The notes under the pieces were generated by a model. That model saw only the letters and a program-made list of their open reading frames with translations, did no database searches and was not told the DNA's origin. Below, in pieces: positions 1 to 9,900 of a stretch of DNA of 64,000 bases. This stretch comes from Eledone cirrhosa (lineage: Eukaryota > Mollusca > Cephalopoda > Octopoda > Eledonidae), in contig OZ024744.1 of assembly GCA_964016885.1 (NCBI GenBank), forward strand, positions 117,563,412 through 117,627,411. The letters run 5' to 3'. The position numbers were made by a program, and so were the translations under genes. How positions within the stretch are numbered: position 1 is the stretch's first letter; every line of letters begins with the position of its first letter.

Positions 1-118
1 ATATATATATAATATATATATAATATATATATAATATATAATATATTATATATATAATATATATATAATATATAATATATTATATATAATATATATATGT
101 GTGTGTGTGTGTATATAA
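1..118. repeat. AT-rich microsatellite ending in (GT)n
   Basis: Alternating AT tracts punctuated by TAAT steps, then a short (GT)n run at about 98-112. It is simple-sequence DNA with no coding content. Confidence 0.95.
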
Positions 119-344
119 CCTATGTTAGATTGGAAAAATGTACCTTAAACGGTGATGATGATAAATATATATACACTCACAAAGGAACATATATATATGT
201 ATATACATAAGTGTATAGATGTAAGAAGCAACCATAAAAGGATAACTTGTTAATAACTTCAATATTCTAAGAGATTGTATTACTATGGGAGAAATTCTGT
301 TCAGAATATAGAATTTTAGTCAAATTTGAGGGCTTATATATCTT
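119..344 (+). repeat. Short decayed retroelement tail plus AT-rich spacer
   Basis: Positions 127-163 carry the worn 3' end shared by several elements here: a sequence like TTAGA..GGAAAAATG..CTTAAACGG followed by GATGATGATG. The rest (164-344) is AT-rich and I see nothing else in it. Confidence 0.5.
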
Positions 345-866
345 CACCATCATTATTTTTACATCCATGTTTCCATGTTTGCATGGGTTGGACAGGTCCT
401 TCTCATTATACCATCTCTCCACTTGTATTCCTTCATCATCTCTTCTCTGAGTCTCAGTGATCTGAGATCAACTCTCACAACCTCTGCCCAGGTCTTTCTT
501 GGTCTGTAGCTTCCTTCCACTGGAATTTCTTGGTACTTCTTCACCCAACAATCATCATCTATACACACCATACCAGTGAAGTCTTGCCTCCTACACACTA
601 CATCTCATTCCTCTTATACTCTGTTTTTCTTTCAGTTCATCCATACTTTGTTGTTCTTACACATTTACATCGCACAGCCATCAAAGCATGCTTGCTTCAT
701 TTCTCTTTAGCCCTTGTAATTTTTGCTCATATGTCACAGCATGGCAACATCATATTTCTCACATTGGCATCATATAGCCATGCTCTACTACCCCAAGTAT
801 TGAGTACTCTGTTGAGTAATGCTCTAACCAGTTTCAAAATGATTCCATCCTCATTTATATGCCATG
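345..866 (-). mobile_element. RTE-type LINE, C-terminal ORF2 fragment (decayed)
   Basis: Read on the minus strand this is the C-terminal tail of an RTE-like ORF2. It has the conserved sequence W(V)KK.QEIPVEG..RPRKTW..VVR.DLRSL (about 590-420) and ends in PTHANM close to the 3' tail. Earlier parts (866-600) show only weak remnants of the RLERNEA..LRWMCN region. The plus-strand frame at 530-889 is a shadow. Other copies at 1704, 4935 and 16809 are better preserved. Confidence 0.7.
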
Positions 867-1055
867 TCATCATCATCATCACCGTTTAATGTCTATTTTC
901 CATGCTTGCATGGGTTAGACAGGTCATCCACATTATGTGACGAGTCTGGTCTGATTGGCCGTGCTGGGATTTTTATAGTTGTATGCCCTTCCTAACACAA
1001 ACCACACTTACCATGTGGAACTGGATGGCTCTGTTAAGAGGAGGAACAGACCAGT
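867..1055 (-). mobile_element. SINE-like element with (ATC)n tail, minus strand
   Basis: Begins on the plus strand with ATCATCATCATCACCGTTTA, the complement of a GAT-repeat tail, followed by the GCATGGGTTAGACAGG terminal sequence. The body (..GCCCTTCCTAACAC..) matches in antisense the elements at 12340-12571 and 19236-19416. The shared 3' end suggests mobilisation by the RTE LINE in the same window (inference). Confidence 0.65.
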
Positions 1056-1060
1056 TATAT

Positions 1061-1102
1061 ATGCTAGCAGAAAACCACCTGAAGGTGGTTTTCTGCTAGC
1101 AT
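1061..1102. repeat. Perfect 20-bp inverted repeat (hairpin)
   Basis: The arms ATGCTAGCAGAAAACCACCT (1061-1080) and its exact reverse complement (1083-1102) are separated by the dinucleotide GA. A diverged homologous copy with the same flank lies at 11870-11945 in the opposite orientation, so this is a repeat family and not a unique terminator or regulatory site. Function unknown. Confidence 0.9.
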
Positions 1103-1473
1103 GTGTAGTGTGCATATTGATATTATACGCAGGTATATATACATGTAGATATGATATATCAAATAAAATCGTAATTGACAATATATAATACATAGAAATT
1201 GAACGAAGACTGTGTTACACTGTCTTATGTAATCAGTAACATAATCCATGATACATTAAAAAAAGACGATATTATATATAAACTGCATTAGGAGAAAATT
1301 AGTGACGGAAATATATGAATGTTTATTTAAGTGATTACTAACCGGAAGTGTTGACATTTAAAAATTTTAAAGAAGTGAATCTTTAAATAAGCCACAAAAT
1401 TATTTATATTTAATCAAGAATAGCAAAATTTAGTAGATAAATTATATAATATTCATTCATTATTTATTCAAAG
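1103..1473. repeat. AT-rich sequence; right part is an interspersed repeat
   Basis: No coding potential. From about 1340 (CCGGAAGTG..) to 1473, and continuing at 1668-1695 beyond a SINE, the sequence matches the reverse complement of 9715-9850. The same unnamed repeat is therefore present twice in the window. Confidence 0.6.
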
Positions 1474-1652
1474 ATGGTGGATTGGCAGTATCAGTAGAGG
1501 GTCTGACGCCATGCTTTGACGCATAGAGTTACGGCCATTCTGAGTTCAAATCCCGCCAAGGGTAACTTTGCCTTACATCCTTACGGGGTCAATAAAATGA
1601 AGTACCAGTAATGCACTGGGTAATTGTTGGCCTTGTGCCAAAAGTAGAAACA
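1474..1652 (+). mobile_element. tRNA-derived SINE with 15-bp target-site duplication
   Basis: The head starts GGTGGATTGGCAGTATCAGT and carries a B-box-like GTTCAAATCCC at 1544-1554, the polymerase III internal promoter signature of tRNA-derived SINEs. The 3' end is GCCAAAAGTAGAAACAATTA. The same 15-mer ATTATTTATTCAAAG flanks it at 1459-1473 and 1653-1667. The homologous locus at 9715-9850 lacks the SINE. Confidence 0.9.
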
Positions 1653-1703
1653 ATTATTTATTCAAAGTAATCCAACTTATTTTACAAACAGGATAAAAAA
1701 ATA

Positions 1704-3665
1704 GTGAAGAGTTTAGCGTAAAAGTTGGTGTTCATCAGGGCTCCGTCCTTAGCCCCCTACTATTTATTATTGCCCTTCAGGCTATAACAGAGGAGTTCAA
1801 GACTGGCTGCCCATGGGAACTCCTATATGCAGATGATCTAACGCTCATAGCCGAATCAATGGCGGAACTAGAGAAGAAATTCCAAACATGGAAGCATGGC
1901 CTAAAATCAAAAGGCCTTAAAGTTAACTTGTCTAAGACTAAAGTTCTAGTTTGTAGGAAGGAAAATAGGGCACTGGTCCCATCTGGGAAATGGCCATGCT
2001 CAGTGTGTAGGAAAGGAGTAGGCAGAAACTCCATTTTATGTCCCAAATGCAAAGTATGGGTGCATAAAAGATGTAGTGGGATCACAGGTAAGCTAACTAA
2101 GAATATAGATTTTATATGTGGCCGGTGCTCTGGTGCAATAAGTAGCAGCAAGTGCCCACAGAATACTAGCTCATTCCATTGCACAGATGGTTCTATAGAA
2201 ATAGGGGACAGCTTCCATTACCTGGGTGACAAAATCAGCAGTGGGGGAGGGTGCTCTAAAAGTACAGTAGCTAGAGTTAGAACGGGATGGAAAAGTTCAG
2301 AGAGCTTATACCACTATTAGCCGCTAAAGGTTTCTCCCTAAAAATTAAAGGCAGGCTGTATGATGCCTGCATACAAACAGCAATGTTACATGGCAGTGAG
2401 ACATGGGCCTTGTGTGCAGAGGATATACGCAGACTGGAGAGAAACGAAGCTTGCATGCTCCGCTGGATGTGTAATAGTAATATATGTGAACGGCAAAGCA
2501 TAAACGAACTAAGGGAGAAATTAGGAATTAGAGGGATCAGATGTTTACTCGAGAGAAGACTACGTTGGTATGGTCACGTGATGCGCATGAAAGACGACAG
2601 CTGTATAACAAAGTGCAGAGCGATAAAAATAGACGGTAGCCACGGAGTAGGCCAGAAAAACCTGGGACGACTTGATAAATTCCGACCTCACACACTTACA
2701 CCTCTCCAAGTCAATGTCACTGGACCGAGATATTTGGCACTACACAGTTATACAGATGACCCGCCTTGCCTAAGTACAAAGCGAAACCTACAGTCAGTAG
2801 GCACAGGTAAGCTATCTAAGAATGTAGATTTTATATGTGGCCGGTAATGAGGTGCAATAAGTAGCAGCAAGTGCCCACAGAATACTAGCTTCTTCTATTG
2901 CCCAGATGGTTCTATAGAAATAGTGGACAGCTTCCATTACCTGGGTGACAAAATCAGCAGTGGTGGAGGGTGCTCTGAAAGTACAGTAGCTAGAGTCAGA
3001 ACAGGATGGAAAAAGTTCAGAGGGCTTATACCACTATTGGCCGCTAAAGGTTTCTTTCTAAAAATGAAAGGCAGGTTGTATGATGCCTGCATACGAACAG
3101 CAATGTTACATGGCAGTGAGACATGGGCCTTGTGTGCAGAGGATATACGCAGACTGGAGAGGAACGAAGCTTGCATGCTCCGCTGGATGTGTAATAGTAA
3201 TATACGTGAACAGCAAAGCATAAATGAACTAAGTGAGAAAGTAGGTATAAGAGGGATCAGATGCTGTTTACTCGAGAGAAGACTATGTTGGTATGGTCAC
3301 ATGATGCGCATGAAAGATGACAGCTGTATAAAAAAGTGCAGGGCGATCAAAATTGACGGAAGTTACGGAGTAGGCAGACCCAGAAAAACCTGGGACGATT
3401 TGATAAATTCCGACCTTACACACTTACACCTCTCCAAGACAATGTCACTGGACTGAGATCTTTTGCGCTACGCAGTAATACAGAAGACCCGCCTTGCCTA
3501 AGTACAAAGCGAAACCTACAGTCAGTAGGCACCTCTTAACCAAAATAGAAAACCCGCCAGACAGTCCTGAGCAAGACAACCAATCTTGCCTCAAGTGGGA
3601 CAACTCCCATCCAGACCCATGCTAGCATAGAAAATGGACGTTAAATGATGATGATGATGATGATT
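1704..3665 (+). mobile_element. RTE-type LINE, 5'-truncated, with duplicated 3' module
   Basis: A fragment of an RTE-superfamily ORF2 (of the kind database entries label craniofacial development protein 2-like). It starts in the reverse-transcriptase palm at V(G)VHQGSVLSPLLFII and has the catalytic YADD at 1826-1837. A cysteine/histidine cluster (C-x2-C..C-x2-C..H..C-x2-C, about 1999-2133) follows, then the C-terminal FHYLGD, RTGW, HGSETWA, RRLERNEA and RLRWYGHVMRM motifs. The 3' module from the Cys-rich region onward is present twice (about 2083-2804 and 2807-3533). The second copy is the better preserved and leads into a 3' UTR with the terminal sequence GCTAGCATAGAAAATGG and (GAT)n at 3645-3662. 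Frameshifts and stops make it non-functional. Confidence 0.85.
2083..3533 (+). repeat. ~720-bp tandem duplication inside the LINE
   Basis: The sequence from CACAGGTAAGCT (2083) through the 3' UTR start CAGTCAGTAGGCAC (~2790-2804) recurs immediately (2801-3533). The junction reads GGCACAGGTAAGC, where the two parents share CACAGGTAAGC, so the joint lies in microhomology. Confidence 0.85.
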
Positions 3666-3780
3666 CTGGATGCAGTCCTTACTTTATTGTAGTTTAGATG
3701 TGTGTGTGTTTTATGTTTTCATCTAGTCTAATTTATGGTGTAAAAATCCAATTCCTATCTGATATGAATTTCTACTTCAG

Positions 3781-3921
3781 GCAGAAAAAATAAAATGCCA
3801 ATATGGAGCTGTTACTATTCTTGTGAACAATGCCGGAACAATGTTTCCTGGGAAGTTTCTCGAAGTTGAAGATGATAAAATTGAGCAGACTATTAGAGTT
3901 AATTTATTGGCTCATTTTAGG
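3781..3921 (+). CDS. SDR exon A (NNAG exon)
   Basis: The acceptor is TTTCTACTTCAG (ends 3780) and the donor is AGG|GTAAGT at 3922. It encodes 47 residues, phase 0 at both ends. The NNAG motif that stabilises the central beta-sheet is at 3826-3837, and the exon ends VNLLAHFR. The preceding sequence (3666-3780) is intron with no further exon that I can recognise. Confidence 0.92.
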
Positions 3922-6900
3922 GTAAGTCTTGTACATTCTCTTTTAGAAGTTTCAGTCGACTGTGGCCATACTGGGGCACTACCTTGATATAGTCTACCAT
4001 ATCAACCTCACTACTGTTTTGCTGGTGTCAGTCATTAGACTGTGGCCATACTGGGGTACTACCTTGATATAGTCTACCATATCAACCTCATTACTGTTTT
4101 GCTGGTGTCAGTCATTAGACTGTGGCCATACTGGGGCACCACTTCACTTATATTTTATTTATTGTTTTACACTTTTCCTTTTGATACTAAACAGTCTGAT
4201 GTAGACAGACATCTGCTGTAATGTTACATGGTAGTGAGACATGGGTAGTTAATGTAGAGGTTATATAGAGACTGGAGAGAAATGGCGCTACCATGTTTCA
4301 ATGGACATCTGATGTAATGTTACATGGAAGTGAGACATGGTAGTTAATGTAGAGGTTATATAGAGACTGGAGAGACATGAAGCTAGCATGTTTCAATGGA
4401 CATCTGATATAATGTTACATGGAAGTGAGACATGGGTAGTTAATGTAGAGGTTATATAGAGACTGGAGAGACATGAAGCTAGCATGTTTCAATGGACATC
4501 TGATATAATGTTACATGGAAGTGAGACATGGGTAGTTAATGTAGAGGTTATATAGAGACTGGAGAGACATGAAGCTAGCATGTTTCAATGGACATCTGAT
4601 ATAATGTTACATGGAAGTGAGACATGGGTAGTTAATGTAGAGGTTATATAGAGACTGGAGAGACATGAAGCTAGCATGTTTCAATGGACATCTGATATAA
4701 TGTTACATGGAAGTGAGACATGGGTAGTTAATGTAGAGGTTATATAGAGACTGGAGAGACATGAAGCTAGCATGTTTCAATGGACATCTGATATAATGTT
4801 ACATGGTAGTGAGACATGGGTAGTTAATGTAGAGGTTAATGTAATAGTAAATATAGAGTAATATAAATGCTATGTGAGATATGTGAGGTAAAGCCTTTAC
4901 TGTGAAAATACAATAGTATATATAGAGTAAAAGGGTTGGACGTGTCCTATTCAACACAGCATCTCTCCACTTGTCACAGTCCTTCGTCATGTCCACCGGG
5001 AGCTTCAGCGATCTGAGGTCTTCTCTCACCACATCTGCCTATGTTTTTCGTGGTCTACCTCTACTGCGTTTTCCTTCAACTGGCATTTCCTGCCACTTCT
5101 TCACCCATTGGTCATCCTCCATGTGCATCACATGTCCATACCACCGCAGTCTCCTCTCCCGTACACTACATTCTATCCCTCTCCGACACAGTTTCTCTCT
5201 CAACACACCCACGCTCGGTTGTTCACGCACATTGACATCCAACAGAGCATGTTTGCCTCATTTCTCTCCAGCCGTCGTATATCCTCTGCAGTTGCTGCCC
5301 ATGTCTCACTACCATGCAGCATTGAGCTCCTCACACAGGCATCATACAACCGGCCTTTCTGCATATCGAACATGGCCATTTCCCTGATGGAATCAGAGTT
5401 TTGTCCTCTTTACTACTCATTAACCCTTCTTTGTCAGCAGAGGAAGCAGCTCCCTAAACTTCTTCCAACCCGTCCTTATTCTAGATACTATAGCCTCGGA
5501 ACCCCCCCCCCCCCCTCCCATGCTAATCTGATCTCCTAGGTACCGGAAGCTATCAACCACTTCTACAGAACCTACCTGCATTTGAAAAATGTCTTTATCA
5601 ATGCAACTTCTACTGTTAAATTTCCCTGTACAACTACTTGCATACATATTTCTCCCTACCTGTTAGTTTGCCTGCTATCCCGCTACATCTCTTGTGTACT
5701 CAATATCTGCATTGCGTACATTTTATAGAATTTCTGCATATCGAACATGGCCATTTCCCTGATGGAATCAGAGTTTTGTCCTCTTTACTACTCATTAACA
5801 CTTTTGTCTTAGCTAGGTTCACTCTCAGTCCTCTTGATTCCAACTGCTGTTTCCATAGCCAGAATTTATTCTCTAGCTCCTCTACTGATTCTGCTATAAG
5901 AACCAGATCGGCAGCATAGAGAAGTTCCTATCGACAGCCAGTCTAAACTCTTCTGTTATGGCTTGGAGGACTATAATGAACAAGAGTTGGCTGAGGACCG
6001 AACCCTGATGTACTCCTACTTGTAACTGGAATTCCTCACTAAACTCCATTCCTACCCTCACTTTACTGACAGTACTTCTGTACAAAGTTTGCACTGTCCT
6101 CATAAGCCATTCCTCAATACCTAGTTTCCTTAGGGATCAACAGATGACAGATCGTGGTACCCTATCAAAGGCCTTCTCTAGGTCAACAAAGGCTAAGTAT
6201 AGTGGCTTATTTTTCTCTAAGAACCTCTCTTGTAATTGTCTCACCAAGAAGAGGGCATCTGTTGTACTTTTCCCAGGCACAAAACCAAATTGCATCTCAT
6301 CTAGTTTAACCCTTTCTCTAATTAGTGCTAATATCCTTTCTGCCACTTTCATAACCTGATCCATCAGTTTTATACCCCTATAATTGCTCCTCTCCAGAGC
6401 ATCCCCTTTACCTTTGTAGCAATTTATGAGAATACTGCTGCACCAGTCTTTGGGTATGACACCCCCATATATAGCCTGATCGATGATGCGTGCAACCAGT
6501 TTAGTGCCTACGTCCCCTGTTGTCTTCAGCATCTCAGCAACTATCCCCGACAGTCTAGCGGCCTTACTATTTTTTGTTTCCTTAATCGCCTCTTGGACCC
6601 TATATTCATTAATCTCAATAGCTGGTCCCTCTGTCGGATCTACTGAGGGTAATTTCTCTCTCTCCCATTCGTTCTCCACATTCATCAGTCTCTCATAATG
6701 ACATTTCCAGGCCTCCTTTTTCTGTTCATTCGTGACACTAAGTACACCGGCATCATCCCGGACACATTTATCTCCAACAAAGTAAATGTTATGTTAGATA
6801 TTGTGTGAGGTAAAGCCTTTACTGTGAAAATACAGTAGTATATATAGAGTAATGTAAATGTTATGTGAGGTAAAGCCTTTACTGTGAAAATACAATAGTA

Positions 6901-9900
6901 TATATAGAGTAATATAAATGTTATGTGAGATATTATGTGAGGTAAAGCCTTTACTGTGAAAATACAATAGCATATATAGAGTAATGTAAATGTTATGTGA
7001 GATGTTATGTGAGGTAAAGCCTTTACTGTGAAAATACAATAGTATATATAGAGTAATGTAAATGTTTTGTGAGTTATTATGTGAGGTAAAGCCTTTACTG
7101 TGAAAATACAATAGTATCAATATCATCATCATCATCATCTTCGTTTAACATCCATTTTCCACGCTAGCATGGGTTAGACAGGAGTTGTCCCACTTGAGGC
7201 AAGGTTGGTCGGGTGACCGTGTCTCGCTCGTATAGGAGTATCTGGCAGGTTTTTTAGTGTGGAACTGGGAACTTTTTACCGTGTTACCTACACGGCCACA
7301 TTACAGCGTGGACTGTGTGTTTTTCTTGTGACACCTACACGATCTCGATCTCATTTATCTCATTTATTTGGACAGGATGTTGTGGTACCAACTTTATAGA
7401 GAGAGGGCGGTGTTGGTGGGAGTGGGAGGATAGGGTAGGGGTAGTGGATTGGGGTGTATATTTGGTTAAGAGGTGCCTACTGACTGTAATGTAAATGTTA
7501 TGTGAGATATTATATGAGGTAAAGCCTTTACTGTGAAAATACAATAGTATATATAGAGTAATGTAAATGTTATGCGAGATATTATATGAGGTAAAGCCTT
7601 TACTGTGAAAATACAATAGTATATATAGAGTAATGTAAATGGTATGTGAGATATGATGTGATGTAAAGCCTTTACTGTGAAAATACAATAGTATATATAG
7701 AGTAATGTAAATGGTATGTGAGATATTATATGAGGTAAAGCCTTTACTGTGAAAATACAATAGTATATATAGAGTAATGTAAATGTTATGTGAGGTAAAG
7801 CCTTCACTGTGAAAATACAATAGTATATATAGAGTAATGTAAATATTATGTGAGGTAAAGCCTTTACTGTGAAAATACAATAGTATATATAGAGTATGTA
7901 AATGTTATGTGAGATATTATGTGTGGTAAAGCCTTTACTGGGAAAATACAATAGTATATATAGAGTAATGTAAATATTATGTGAGGTAAAGCCTTTACTG
8001 TGAAAATACAATAGTATATATAGAGTAATGTAAATGGTATGTGAGATATTATATGAGGTAAAGCCTTTACTGTGAAAATACAATAGTATATATAGAGTAA
8101 TGTAAATGTTATGTGAGGTAAAGCCTTCACTGTGAAAATACAATAGTATATATAGAGTAATGTAAATATTATGTGAGGTAAAGCCTTTACTGTGAAAATA
8201 CAATAGTATATATAGAGTATGTAAATGTTATGTGAGATATTATGTGTGGTAAAGCCTTTACTGGGAAAATACAATAGTATATATAGAGTAATGTAAATAT
8301 TATGTGAGGTAAAGCCTTTACTGTGAAAATACAATAGTATATATAGAGTAATGTAAATGGTATGTGAGATATTATATGAGGTAAAGCCTTTACTGTGAAA
8401 ATACAATAGTATATATAGAGTAATGTAAATGTTATGTGAGGTAAAGCCTTCACTGTGAAAATACAATAGTATATATAGAGTAATGTAAATATTATGTGAG
8501 GTAAAGCCTTTACTGTGAAAATACAATAGTATATATAGAGTATGTAAATGTTATGTGAGATATTATGTGAGGTAAAGCCTTTACTGGGAAAATACAATAG
8601 TATATATAGAGTAATGTAAATGTTATGTGAGGTAAAGCCTTTACTGTGAAAATATAATAGTATATATAGAGTAATGTAAATGTTATGTGAGATATGATGT
8701 GAGGTAAAGCCTTTACTGTGAAAATACAATAGTATATATAGAGTAATGTAAATGTTATGTGAGATATTATGTGAGGCAAAGCCTTTACTGTGAAAATACA
8801 ATAGTATACATAGAGTAATGTAAATGCTATGTGAGATATTATGTGAGGTAAAGCCTTTACTGTGAAAATACAATAGTATATATAGAGTAATGTAAATGTT
8901 ATGTGAGGTAAAGTCTTTACTGTGAAAATACAATAGTATATATAGAGTAATGTAAATGTTATGTGAGATATTATCTGAGGTAAAACCTTTACTGTGAAAA
9001 TACAATAGTATATATAAAGTAATGTAAATGTTATGTGAGATATTATCTGAGGTAAAGCCTTTACTGTGAAAATACAATAGTATATATAGAGTAATGTAAA
9101 TGCTAAAGGGTTAAACATATTTTTTTCTTTTTCAATTCATATAGACTGTGAAAATATTTTTATCAGAGATGCAACAATTACAACGTGGCCACATTGTAAC
9201 AATTGGATCTTGTCTGGGAATCTCAGGAATAAATGGTACCTCATCCTATAGCAGTTCCAAATTTGGAGTGACTTCTTTTGCTGAATCTGTGGCAACCATG
9301 TTAGATTCTGATGTGTATAAAGGTATTGAAACTACTGCCGTTTACCCATACCAGATTGAAAACAGTATGTTTGCTGGCTGTGAAAACAGGTTTGACTCTT
9401 TATATTACATAATAACTAATGTATATATTTCTCTCTCACTCTGTCTCCTTCTCTCTCTCTCTGTGTACAAAGGTCAGCTAAAAAGTTCATAGACTGACCA
9501 CGATACTCTCATGGAATGACCAAATGAGGTTTATTTTTCAACATAGTCCCTGGAAAGAAACAATGCAGTTATTAATAAGAAGAGTTGAAATTAATGCATT
9601 CAGGATTTCACTGCTCTAGCATTACTCCTTCATAGTTAACCTATGAACTTTTCGGCTCATCCTCATATATACTTATCTAAACTATAATAAAGTAAGGGCT
9701 GCCGGACTGCGTACGGTTTATTTATTTTAATCCCGTTAGTAAAATAAGTTTGATTACTTTGAATAAATAATGAATGAATATTACATAATTTATGTCCTAA
9801 ATTTCGTAAACATAAATAATTTCAAATTGACTTCTTTTCAAAGTTGCACTTCCGGTATATCGTCGCCACCACCACCACCACTTCAACTACCATATATATA

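Noticed and set aside
530..889. Plus-strand open frame of 119 codons
   Set aside because: It is the shadow of a minus-strand LINE fragment, and its composition (His/Ser/Leu-rich) fits an antisense frame.
1474..1652. A tRNA gene at the head of the SINE
   Set aside because: Only the internal-promoter-like boxes are tRNA-like. The sequence does not fold to a full cloverleaf with a standard acceptor stem, and many copies have SINE tails and target duplications.
4971..5919. Several plus-strand open frames (5108-5539, 5638-5919 and others)
   Set aside because: They are antisense to the RTE ORF2 on the minus strand.
7335..9118. Long minus-strand open frames (up to 296 codons) with a repeating YYCIFTVKALPHI pattern
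   Set aside because: They arise because the 60- and 72-bp units are multiples of three without stops. Two overlapping frames are open at once, and each 71-bp unit shifts the frame. No start context or domain supports a protein.
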